A stretch of 33,522 nucleotides of DNA. It comes from an uncultured Lachnospiraceae bacterium (GTDB lineage Bacteria; Bacillota; Clostridia; Lachnospirales; Lachnospiraceae). The stretch is taken from the NCBI GenBank assembly GCA_900550475.1, contig URSA01000021.1:1-33522 (forward strand), in the 5' to 3' direction. The notes below the pieces were generated by a model, which was given only the letters and a program-made list of their open reading frames with translations, had not been told where the DNA came from and did no database searches. Of the stretch, positions 7,657 to 14,820 are shown piece by piece (position 1 is the first letter of the stretch; each line of letters opens with the position of its first letter). Position numbers and translations under genes: made by a program.

Positions 7657-8092
7657 TCCGTTGCGGGAATTTATTTTTGACTATATCACGGTGGTTGCGG
7701 AAAATACGCTGTCCATCGCCGTGATCGGCACTATTTTTGTGAGAAATGAGAGCATTACTTTTGTATACTTTTTTCTTCCGTTTGTGCTGGCACTTCTGTG
7801 CATGATTCCCTGCATTCCCATTTATCTCAAGGAGGATCTGACCGTAAAGCAGGTGCTGATCCAGCGGAGCGTGGAGCTTGTGATGCTGGAGATCGCCATG
7901 TACTGGGTGATCCGGTTCCTCATCGGGGATATGCTCCCGGCGGCAGGGTATGTGGCAATTCTCTTTTCGGTGGCGTTCTTTGACGTCCTTTCCTACCTGA
8001 TCAAATGGTATCTGGAGAAGGAGGAGGCAGACAAGATCAACCGCAGGATACAGGAACGCAGAAAACGCAGGGAACAGGAAATGAAGGAGTAG
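7643..8092 (+). CDS. DUF3021-type membrane protein, partner of the LytTR regulator
   Basis: A 149-residue membrane protein with about four hydrophobic helices and a strongly basic, Arg/Lys/Glu-rich cytoplasmic tail (NRRIQERRKRREQ). Size, topology and direct coupling to a LytTR gene match DUF3021 proteins, which act as membrane-bound inhibitors in LytTR regulatory systems. ATG 7643 is chosen because GGAGGG at 7632-7637 is then at a workable distance; ATG 7640 is the immediate alternative. Its function here is inferred from that pairing. Confidence 0.75.
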   Translation: MKKFDPLREFIFDYITVVAENTLSIAVIGTIFVRNESITFVYFFLPFVLALLCMIPCIPIYLKEDLTVKQVLIQRSVELVMLEIAMYWVIRFLIGDMLPAAGYVAILFSVAFFDVLSYLIKWYLEKEEADKINRRIQERRKRREQEMKE

Positions 8093-8153
8093 CGGAAAAA
8101 GACGGGGAGAAACAAATGGATGGAGTCAAGGGCAAAGGAGCAGGAGACCGGAT

Positions 8154-9137
8154 ATGGCGACCATAAAAGAAATTGCGGAGATCGCAGGCGTATCAAGCGC
8201 TGCGGTATCAAGGGTACTCAATTACGACGAAGGCATCTCGGTCAGTGAGGAGACGAGGGCGGCGATCTTTGCCGCCGCCGAGAAGGTGGGCTACAAGAAG
8301 CGGGTCATTTATCCCAAGATCGAGAACGTGGCGCTTTTGTTCTTCACAGACAATGAGGATGAGCTGGAGGACGATTTTTACAGGGGCGTGCGGGACGAGC
8401 TGTTAAAGCAGGCGAAGAAAATGAATATCCACCTTTCCGTATTCAGCAGAAAGGACGGCATGGGCGCGATCCCGAAGGATCTGAATGCGTTCATCGCCGT
8501 GGGCTGGCTTGACCGAAAGGAGATCAACAGGCTCTACAAGCTCTGCAAAAAGGGCGTGTTCATCGGTACTTCGCCGGACGAAAAGCTGTTTGATGCCGTG
8601 CGTCCCAACATGGACTCCTTCGTGACCCAGATGGTAGATTATTTCATGGAGAAGGGGCATAAATCCATCGGCTTCATCGGAGGCACGGACCGGAACATCG
8701 ATACGGGGGAGCCCTCCATGGATATCAGGGAGTGGTCTTTCAGGCAGAGCGCCTCCTACTATCACTGCCTGAACGAGGAGTACATTCTCATATCGGACAA
8801 GTTTACGGTGGCGGAGGGATACCGTATGGGAAAGGAGCTGCTCACAAAGAAGGAGCTGCCCACGGCGCTCTGCGTGGCGAGCGATACGCTGGCGGTGGGG
8901 GTGGTACAGGCACTGAACGAGGCAGGCATACAGATTCCCGACCGGGTGGCGCTGTTCAGCATCAACGATGTGAATATCGCGAAGTATCTCTCCCCGCCGC
9001 TCACCACCATCCATATCGATATTCCCTGTATCTGCGAGACAGCGCTTGAGCTGCTGCAGAGCCGTGTGCTGCACGGGAGCAGGGTAACCAAATCGGTGTT
9101 TGTAAACGGAATACCGGTTTTCCGCAAAAGCTGTTAG
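8154..9137 (+). CDS. LacI/GalR-family repressor, probable regulator of the galactan locus
   Basis: A 327-residue LacI-family protein. The N-terminal helix-turn-helix is TIKEIAEIAGVSSAAVSRVL at residues 3-22, followed by the hinge region (FAAAEKVGYKKR). A periplasmic-binding-protein-like effector domain includes GFIGGTDRNIDTG, ALCVASDTLAVGVVQALNEA, and the C-terminal SINDVNIAKYLSPPLTTIHI. It sits directly upstream of the galactan gene cluster, separated by a terminator. A palindromic operator lies at that cluster's start site, so it most likely represses the cluster until a galacto-oligosaccharide binds. RBS AGGAGCAGGAG precedes ATG 8154. Confidence 0.88.
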   Translation: MATIKEIAEIAGVSSAAVSRVLNYDEGISVSEETRAAIFAAAEKVGYKKRVIYPKIENVALLFFTDNEDELEDDFYRGVRDELLKQAKKMNIHLSVFSRKDGMGAIPKDLNAFIAVGWLDRKEINRLYKLCKKGVFIGTSPDEKLFDAVRPNMDSFVTQMVDYFMEKGHKSIGFIGGTDRNIDTGEPSMDIREWSFRQSASYYHCLNEEYILISDKFTVAEGYRMGKELLTKKELPTALCVASDTLAVGVVQALNEAGIQIPDRVALFSINDVNIAKYLSPPLTTIHIDIPCICETALELLQSRVLHGSRVTKSVFVNGIPVFRKSC

Positions 9138-9143
9138 AAATGA

Positions 9144-9174
9144 GATGCCATGGACAACCGTGGCATCTTTTTTT
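9144..9174 (+). terminator. Rho-independent terminator of the LacI-family gene
   Basis: GATGCCATGG and CCGTGGCATC form a 10-bp stem (one G-T pair) around an ACAA loop, followed by seven T. Confidence 0.92.
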
Positions 9175-9238
9175 GTGCAATTCGTCTAAAAAACAATGCC
9201 TTAAATTATGTAGATAGTGAAAATTCACAACGGCAGGA

Positions 9239-9267
9239 TTGACAGGTAATCTGCCGTGTGTTATATT
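9239..9267 (+). promoter_or_regulatory. Sigma-A promoter of the galactan operon
   Basis: Consensus TTGACA at 9239-9244, a 17-bp spacer and TATATT at 9262-9267; transcription would begin near 9274. A 7-bp inverted repeat, ACGGCAG (9230-9236) and CTGCCGT (9251-9257), straddles the -35 box. Confidence 0.8.
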
Positions 9268-9274
9268 TTCTGTA

Positions 9275-9291
9275 TAGTAAATAATTTACTA
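9275..9291 (+). promoter_or_regulatory. Palindromic operator at the galactan operon start site
   Basis: TAGTAAATAATTTACTA is a perfect inverted repeat of 7-bp arms with a 3-bp centre. It starts within a base or two of the predicted transcription start, where a LacI-type repressor would block initiation. Assignment to the upstream LacI-family protein is inference. Confidence 0.65.
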
Positions 9292-9332
9292 ACAAATAAA
9301 TAAAACATTAACTATCAAGTATGGAGGCAGGT

Positions 9333-9887
9333 ATGAGAAGAAAAGTATTGGGTGTGTTGGCGGCAGTGTGTGTGACGGTGTTGGCAGCCGGGTGCGGCGG
9401 CGCGAAGACAAGCGCGGCAAAGGCGGATGCAAACGGGAATTATCTTGTGAACGGCAGCTTTGAGGAGCCGGACTTTGCGGGCTGGACAGTGAACAACATT
9501 GACAATGTGACGGAAGAGTTAAACGTGTACGACCGGGAGACGGACTGCTATGAGGGTGTGCAGTCCCTGCATTTTTACTCCGGTTCCTCCGATGTGAATT
9601 TCACGGCGGAGCAGACGGTTTCCGGTCTGGAGGCAGGCAGCTACAAGCTGACCGCGCATATCCAGGGCGAGGCGGCAGGCGACGAGAACGCTTCCGTTTA
9701 CTTCTATGTGGTGGTGAACGGAGAGACCCTGAAGGCGGACGGGGAGCTGAACGGCTATGTGAACTGGTACACGGCGGAAATTTCCGGCATTGAGCCTGCG
9801 GACGGTACGGTGACGGTGGGAATCAGCGTGACAACGGCGCCCGGCGGCTGGGGAACCATCGACGACATTACGCTGGTAAAGGAGTAG
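9333..9887 (+). CDS. Carbohydrate-binding (CBM61-like, galactan-type) lipoprotein
   Basis: A 184-residue lipoprotein. The signal peptide ends in a lipobox with lipidated C21 (VLAAGC). One beta-sandwich domain follows: NYLVNGSFEEPDFAGWTV near the start, EGVQSLHFYSGSSDVNFTAE and LEAGSYKLTAHIQGEA in the middle, and GWGTIDDITLV at the end. This pattern is typical of carbohydrate-binding modules attached to GH53 galactanases (CBM61-like). Here the module is a separate gene ending 2 nt before the GH53 start and in a different frame. ATG 9333 is chosen because GGAGG at 9323-9327 lies just upstream; ATG 9321 overlaps that site. It likely holds beta-1,4-galactan at the cell surface. Confidence 0.78.
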   Translation: MRRKVLGVLAAVCVTVLAAGCGGAKTSAAKADANGNYLVNGSFEEPDFAGWTVNNIDNVTEELNVYDRETDCYEGVQSLHFYSGSSDVNFTAEQTVSGLEAGSYKLTAHIQGEAAGDENASVYFYVVVNGETLKADGELNGYVNWYTAEISGIEPADGTVTVGISVTTAPGGWGTIDDITLVKE

Positions 9888-9889
9888 TC

Positions 9890-10963
9890 ATGCAGTTCAT
9901 TAAGGGAATGGATGTCTCCATGATAAAGGAGCTGGAGGCCAGGGGGGCATCCTATTACATAAACGGTGAACGGGAGGATATCTTCCGGCTTTTAAACAGA
10001 AGCGGCGTCAATATGGTGCGCATCAGGATATGGCCGGATCCCTATGATGAGGAGGGAAACTCCTACGGCGGGGGCGAAAACGATCTGCAGACAACCATGG
10101 AAATTGCGTCCAGAACAGTGGAAAACAACATGGATTTTATGTTAGACTTTCATTACAGCGATTTCTGGGCGGATCCCGCAAAGCAGGTAAAGCCGAAGGC
10201 GTGGGAGAGATTAAACGGCACGGAGCTTGAGACCGCGGTCTATCTGCACACCGTCAACACCCTGAAGGCGCTGAAAAACCGGCAGCTGATGCCGAAGATG
10301 GTGCAGGTCGGAAACGAGATCACCAAAGGTCTGCTCTGGCCGGACGGCTATGTGGATAATCTCCCCGGCATGGCGGCGCTTTTAAAAGCGGGGATCAGGG
10401 GTGTCAGGGAGGAGTGCCCGGACGCTGAAGTGGTGCTGCATCTGGATTTCGGCACGGACAATGCGCTGTACCGGAAGTGGTTTGACGATCTGATGCCGTA
10501 TGAACCGGATTTTGATGTGATCGGCATGTCCTATTATCCGCACTGGAACGGCAGCCTGTCCCGGCTTTTACAGAACATGAACGATATCAGCGAAAGGTAC
10601 AAAAAAGGTGTGCTGGTGGCGGAGACCTCCATCGGCTACACCACGGATACGCTGGGGTGCAAGGGCATTGTATACACAAGAGAGCAGGAGATCGCAACGG
10701 GCTACCCTGCCACGAAAGAGGGGCAGGAGGCGTTTTTACGGGATCTGATCGCGACGGTGCGCCGCGTGGAGGCGGACAGGGGGCTCGGCGTGTTCTACTG
10801 GGAGCCCGCGTGGCTTCCCATCCCGGGCTGCACCTGGGCGAGCGAGAGCGGCAGCAGGTATATGCGGGACAAGGTGGAGGCGGGAAATGCCATGGCGAAT
10901 CAGGCGCTGTTTGACGAGGCGGGAAATGCCAATCCGGCGCTGCTTCACCTTGACGATATGTAG
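9890..10963 (+). CDS. GH53 arabinogalactan endo-beta-1,4-galactanase, no signal peptide
   Basis: A 357-residue glycoside hydrolase family 53 protein, which cleaves beta-1,4-galactan side chains of pectin. It opens directly with the family motif FIKGMDVSMIKELEARGA. It then shows NMVRIRIWPDPYDEEG, DFHYSDFWADPAKQVKPKAW, the acid/base E143 in VQVGNEITKGLLWP, GMSYYPHW, and the nucleophile E245 in VLVAETS, with FYWEPAWLP near the end. It is full length but lacks any signal peptide, unlike most GH53 enzymes, which are secreted. It would therefore act in the cytoplasm on imported oligosaccharides unless exported unusually. RBS AAGGAG at the end of the preceding gene and the 2-nt gap suggest translational coupling. 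Confidence 0.93.
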   Translation: MQFIKGMDVSMIKELEARGASYYINGEREDIFRLLNRSGVNMVRIRIWPDPYDEEGNSYGGGENDLQTTMEIASRTVENNMDFMLDFHYSDFWADPAKQVKPKAWERLNGTELETAVYLHTVNTLKALKNRQLMPKMVQVGNEITKGLLWPDGYVDNLPGMAALLKAGIRGVREECPDAEVVLHLDFGTDNALYRKWFDDLMPYEPDFDVIGMSYYPHWNGSLSRLLQNMNDISERYKKGVLVAETSIGYTTDTLGCKGIVYTREQEIATGYPATKEGQEAFLRDLIATVRRVEADRGLGVFYWEPAWLPIPGCTWASESGSRYMRDKVEAGNAMANQALFDEAGNANPALLHLDDM

Positions 10964-10996
10964 TGCTTTGCAGGAAACAGAAAAGAGGTAGGGTAT

Positions 10997-12193
10997 ATGA
11001 AAAAGAGAAGGTTTGCAGTCATACTGATGGGAATGCTTGCGGTTCTTGCCATGGCAGGCTGCGGGGGATCCCGGAATGAAAAAAAGCTGGTGATCTGGAC
11101 AAATATGAGCGTGGAGGCGGAAACGCTGAAAACTTATGCGGACCGCTGGGGGCAGGAGAACGGGTACGAGGTGGAGGTGCTCCACCAGTCCCCATCCGTG
11201 CAGCAGTTTGCGCAGGCGGTCAAGAGCGCGTCGGGGCCCGATGCGGTGGTGGGAATTCCCAATGACCAGCTTGCGAACTTTGTGAATGCGGGGCTGGCGG
11301 CAGAGGTGCCGGAGGAGCTGTACCGGGATGAGGATTTCTCGGAGGCAGCCATACAGGCATGCTATGTGGATGGCGCGCGGTATGCGGCACCGCTCTCAGT
11401 GGAGACCACCGCGCTGTTTTACAATACGGAGCTTGTGACAGAGGTGCCCCAAACATGGGAGGAGCTGGTGGAGCAGGCGAAGGAGAGCGGCGTGCAGTTC
11501 GATGCAACCAGCATCTATTACGATCTCGGCTTTGTGAGAGCCTGCGGCGGCTATATTTTCCGATACGAGAACGGAAGCTATGACACCTCGGACATCGGAC
11601 TTGCCAACGAGGGCGCGGTGACGGCGTATGAGTTTATTAACAGTCTTTTCAGCCAGTACGGCGTGGTTTCCGCCGATGTGACGGCGGATATCGCAAGGAG
11701 CAACTTCCAGAACGGGAAGTGCGCCTACTACATCGGAGGGCCGTGGGACATCGACGGCTTCCTCTCCGCAGGCACTCCCTTTGCCATTGCAGAGATGCCC
11801 ACCTTCCACGGGGAGCCTTTCGTGACGCCCGTGGGCACGCAGGTGAGCTTTGTCAGCAGAGAGAGCAGTCATCAGGAGCAGGCGTGGGCGTTCATCCGGT
11901 ATCTGATCGACAACGGCGCACTGGATCTGTACGAGGCGGGGGACAGAATCCCTGCAAAGCTGTCCGATCAGGCGCTTGCGGAGATCCAACAGGATCCGTA
12001 TTCGCAGGTATTCATTGCGCAGATCGCCAACGGGGAGCCCATGCCCACCGTCTCGGAGATGGGGCAGCTCTGGGGGATCCACACCAACAATATCCGCTCC
12101 ATGTGGTCGGGGGAGCAGACTCCGGCGCAGGCTGCCGAAAATATGGTGAAGCAGTTAAAAGAGGCGGTGGAGCTGATGGATTCGGGAAAGTAG
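10997..12193 (+). CDS. ABC transporter sugar-binding lipoprotein (probable galacto-oligosaccharide)
   Basis: A 398-residue extracellular solute-binding protein of the maltose/oligosaccharide type. The lipobox LAMAGC gives a lipidated C22. The mature part begins KKLVIWTNMSVEAETLKTYA and includes the family blocks ARYAAPLSVETTALFYNTEL, QNGKCAYYIGGPWDI, and the C-terminal AAENMVKQLKEA. It should capture oligosaccharides and deliver them to the two permeases encoded immediately downstream. The ligand is inferred from the GH53 and carbohydrate-binding genes in the same operon. RBS AAAAGAGGTAGGG precedes ATG 10997. Confidence 0.9.
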   Translation: MKKRRFAVILMGMLAVLAMAGCGGSRNEKKLVIWTNMSVEAETLKTYADRWGQENGYEVEVLHQSPSVQQFAQAVKSASGPDAVVGIPNDQLANFVNAGLAAEVPEELYRDEDFSEAAIQACYVDGARYAAPLSVETTALFYNTELVTEVPQTWEELVEQAKESGVQFDATSIYYDLGFVRACGGYIFRYENGSYDTSDIGLANEGAVTAYEFINSLFSQYGVVSADVTADIARSNFQNGKCAYYIGGPWDIDGFLSAGTPFAIAEMPTFHGEPFVTPVGTQVSFVSRESSHQEQAWAFIRYLIDNGALDLYEAGDRIPAKLSDQALAEIQQDPYSQVFIAQIANGEPMPTVSEMGQLWGIHTNNIRSMWSGEQTPAQAAENMVKQLKEAVELMDSGK

Positions 12194-12200
12194 GAACGGA

Positions 12201-13112
12201 ATGAAGAAGAAAAACAATCTGGGGGCATATCCTTATCTTGTCCCCGCACTGATCTCTATTTTGCTGGTGACCTGCCTGCCCATTGTCTACACGGTCATGC
12301 TGTCGTTTACCAACTACAATATGTACCATCTGAATGATTACTCTTTCGTGGGCGTGGAAAACTACCGGACGGTTTTTGGCGGCAGCATCAGAAATGTTTT
12401 CTTTCCGGTGCTTGGGTGGACGGTCTGCTTTGCCCTGCTCAGCACGGCGGGCGCGTACCTGATGGGACTGATTCTGGCGATTCTGCTGAACAATCCGCAT
12501 ATGCGGGAGTCCAAGCTGTACCGCGCCATCCTGATCGTGCCGTGGGCGCTGCCCTCCACCATCGCCATTCTGGCGTGGCAGGGGCTTTTAAACGAACAGT
12601 ACGGAGGGATCAACCGGTTGCTCCATATGATCGGGATCGCGGAAAACATACCGTGGCTTACAAATCCGTTCTGGGCGCGGGCGGGAATTATCATGGTGAA
12701 TGTGTGGCTGGGTTTTCCTTATATGATGAATGTCTGTCTCGGAGGCCTGCAGGCAATTTCCGCGGAGTATTACGAGGCGGCGCGGATGGACGGCGCAACC
12801 AAGTGGCAGTGTTTTCTAAGTATCACATTCCCCATGGTGACGAAGCTCTCCATACCGCTTGTGATCTCCTCCTTTGCGGCGAATTTCAACAATTTCGGAA
12901 ATATCTACATGATCACCCAGGGCGGGCCCGCCCGTGTGGACAATCAGTTTGCGGGCTATACGGACATTCTTGCCAGCACCACCTACAAGATGACCACATG
13001 GTCGAACAGGTACGAGCTGTCAGCCACGTTCAGCGTGCTGATCTTCCTGATCGTGGGTACGTTTACGCTGCTCAACATGCGGCTGTCCGGTTCCTTTAAG
13101 GAGGTGGAGTGA
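12201..13112 (+). CDS. Sugar ABC transporter permease, MalF/GanP type
   Basis: A 303-residue inner-membrane subunit with six predicted spans. The cytoplasmic EAA loop starts at E192 (EAARMDGATKWQCFLSITFP), the site that docks the ATPase. Other MalF-like segments are PYLVPALISILLVTCLPIVYT and ITQGGPARVDNQFAGYTDIL. It starts 7 nt after the binding-protein gene and its TGA overlaps the next ATG. Closest in kind to galactan or maltodextrin permeases. Confidence 0.9.
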   Translation: MKKKNNLGAYPYLVPALISILLVTCLPIVYTVMLSFTNYNMYHLNDYSFVGVENYRTVFGGSIRNVFFPVLGWTVCFALLSTAGAYLMGLILAILLNNPHMRESKLYRAILIVPWALPSTIAILAWQGLLNEQYGGINRLLHMIGIAENIPWLTNPFWARAGIIMVNVWLGFPYMMNVCLGGLQAISAEYYEAARMDGATKWQCFLSITFPMVTKLSIPLVISSFAANFNNFGNIYMITQGGPARVDNQFAGYTDILASTTYKMTTWSNRYELSATFSVLIFLIVGTFTLLNMRLSGSFKEVE

Positions 13113-13957
13113 TGAAGGGAAAGCAGAAAATGTCCGGAGCGGACAAAAGAACACTCTGGCTGAGCAGGGTGGTGATCTGGATCACCATTCTCTTAGTGCT
13201 GTTTCCGGTGCTGTGGATCGTCATGTCCTCGTTTTCGGCGGGCGACAGCTTCTTTCTGTCCTCCCTTTTCCCGGAGAAGTTCAGCGTAGAGCATTATGTG
13301 GCGCTGTTTTCGGAGACCGACTTTGTGCAGTGGGTGCTGAACTCCCTGAAATACTGCCTGATCGTGGCGGTATTGCAGCTTGTCATGACCTCGCTTGCCG
13401 CCTATGCGTTCTCCAGACTGCGCTTTACCGGAAGAAAATACGGGCTGATGTCACTTTTAGTGCTGCAGGTGTTCCCGAACAGCATGGCGGTGGCGGGCTA
13501 CTATATCCTGATCTACCGCATGGGACTTGTGGACAGCAGCGCCGCCCTGATCTTTGTGCTGGCAGGAGGAAGCGCGTTCAACATCTGGCTGCTCAAATCC
13601 TACATGGACGGACTGCCGGTGGAGCTTGACGAGGCTGCCATGATGGACGGAGCCGGGCATTTTCAGGTGTTCTGCAAAATCATCATGCCGCTGGCGGCAC
13701 CGCAGCTTGCCGTGATTTTCCTGTTTTCGTTCATTGCAACGTACAGTGAATATGTGATCACTTCCATCTTTTTGCAGACGCCCGGCAAGAGGACGCTGGC
13801 GCTGGGGCTGCAAACCTTTATCAGCGATCAGTTTGCGGCGCATTGGACGCTGTTTTCCGCCGCCGCGGTGATCTCCTCGCTGCCCATCATGGTCGTTTTC
13901 ATGCTGCTGCAGCGGTTTATCCAGAACGGTCTGGTCGCAGGCGGCGTGAAGGGGTAG
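13112..13957 (+). CDS. Sugar ABC transporter permease, MalG/GanQ type
   Basis: A 281-residue second permease subunit. The EAA loop is ELDEAAMMDGAGHFQVFCKI with E174. Spans include VVIWITILLVLFPVLWIVMS near the N-terminus and VISSLPIMVVFMLLQRFI at the end, which closes with the MalG-type IQNGLVAGGVKG. ATG 13112 overlaps the preceding stop and has AAGGAGG at 13098-13104; a GTG three bases earlier is the alternative. No ATP-binding subunit follows, so the importer must borrow a shared MsmX/MsmK-type ATPase from elsewhere in the genome. Confidence 0.9.
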   Translation: MKGKQKMSGADKRTLWLSRVVIWITILLVLFPVLWIVMSSFSAGDSFFLSSLFPEKFSVEHYVALFSETDFVQWVLNSLKYCLIVAVLQLVMTSLAAYAFSRLRFTGRKYGLMSLLVLQVFPNSMAVAGYYILIYRMGLVDSSAALIFVLAGGSAFNIWLLKSYMDGLPVELDEAAMMDGAGHFQVFCKIIMPLAAPQLAVIFLFSFIATYSEYVITSIFLQTPGKRTLALGLQTFISDQFAAHWTLFSAAAVISSLPIMVVFMLLQRFIQNGLVAGGVKG

Positions 13958-13979
13958 AATAATAAATATAAGATAAAAC

Positions 13980-14030
13980 AAATCAGATGCCGGAGGCGGC
14001 GAAACGCAGTCTTCGACACCTGATTTTTTT
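13980..14030 (+). terminator. Rho-independent terminator of the galactan operon
   Basis: AAATCAG (13980-13986) pairs with CTGATTT (14020-14026), with a further short GCG/CGC stem inside, followed by a run of seven T. The long interior is imperfectly paired, so the fold is less certain than the T tract suggests. Confidence 0.65.
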
Positions 14031-14032
14031 GC

Positions 14033-14341
14033 GTGAAAATAAATTGGTCAGCGGAAACAGAAGAGGGGCAAGCGGGAAATAAGAAGGTCAGATATCTTCT
14101 GGTGGTGTGGAATCACAAGCGGCGAGAAATAGCTTTAACATTCGCAATGCAAATTTCTGTTTTTGAACAGGGAAGCTGTTTAGCGTATCCGGAATTGCGA
14201 GAATCTCATCGGATTGCCGAACCGCTTCCCGGTCGGAGCTTGTGGGGAGATCCTGTTAACGGGGAATATAGTTATATGTATCGTATTTCTGGCAGGGATG
14301 CTTATGCACCATTCTTAGTAGCAGCCGGCCATGATGAATGA
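14033..14341 (+). other. Doubtful open reading frame, unrecognised (102 codons)
   Basis: An open frame from a GTG at 14033 that overlaps the operon terminator and has no ribosome site. The predicted protein has no recognisable domain, signal or membrane span. Its base composition is more AT-rich and patchy than neighbouring genes. It is more likely eroded DNA than a gene, but the frame is long enough to mention. Confidence 0.2.
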
Positions 14342-14431
14342 TATTTAAAGGCGATTAGAACGCAGTTCAATTTTCGGATGAATGTGGAATAGAAGTTAAA
14401 ATCCCCACTTTACAGGAAGGGGGCTACAAAG

Positions 14432-14527
14432 GTGATGCTGAACATGCCAAGACTGTGGGAGGACAGAGAGCCATATGCAAAGGAGGAGCGCGACAGAAAA
14501 TCTGAGAAGCTTCGGCAGAAAGTGTAA
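14432..14527 (+). pseudogene. Ghost fragment of an Rpn-family nuclease gene
   Basis: Codons from 14432 read VMLNMPRLWEDREPYAKEER and then diverge to a TAA at 14525-14527. The same block, VMLNMPRLWEDRERYMKKQ, is in the intact Rpn-type gene downstream at about 15520-15570, with high nucleotide identity. No matching N-terminal part is visible upstream of 14432. This is a short leftover of a second gene copy. Confidence 0.7.
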
Positions 14528-14624
14528 GGCTTCTTGAAATGTATATGGAAGAGTTCTTTAAGTGTATTATAAGCATCTTTATGAGGCTAACGGAAAACCG
14601 TTCATAAAAAAGCAAAAATAAATA

Positions 14625-14676
14625 TTGCAAACAGGAAACTTCTATGTTAGAATCACCTCAAAGCATAGAAGTTTTC
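14625..14676 (+). promoter_or_regulatory. Promoter overlapped by an 11-bp inverted repeat, upstream of the Rpn-type gene
   Basis: TTGCAA (14625-14630), a 17-bp spacer and TAGAAT (14648-14653) make a good sigma-A promoter. Around the -10 lie AAACTTCTATG (14636-14646) and its complement CATAGAAGTTT (14664-14674), followed by a T-rich stretch. The repeat could be an operator, or an attenuating hairpin at the very start of the transcript. The leader down to ATG 14821 is about 160 nt and holds nothing else I recognise. Confidence 0.5.
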
Positions 14677-14820
14677 TTTTATTCTACCCCCCTTTTGGGG
14701 CAATTCACAGAGCAATTCTGCTTTTCGGAAAATCCATGCTTTTTTATCCAATCAAAAAGAGAGCAGGGGATTTCCGGAGAGAGCGGTGCCGGATCCCCCA
14801 ACAGAAAAAGGAGGAGATCT

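Noticed and set aside
14033..14341. A hypothetical gene between the galactan operon and the Rpn region
   Set aside because: It begins inside the terminator from a GTG with no ribosome site and shows no domain; listed only as a doubtful frame.
14644..14820. An N-terminal extension of the Rpn-type protein
   Set aside because: It overlaps the promoter and inverted repeat; ATG 14821 has a strong AAAGGAGGAG site.
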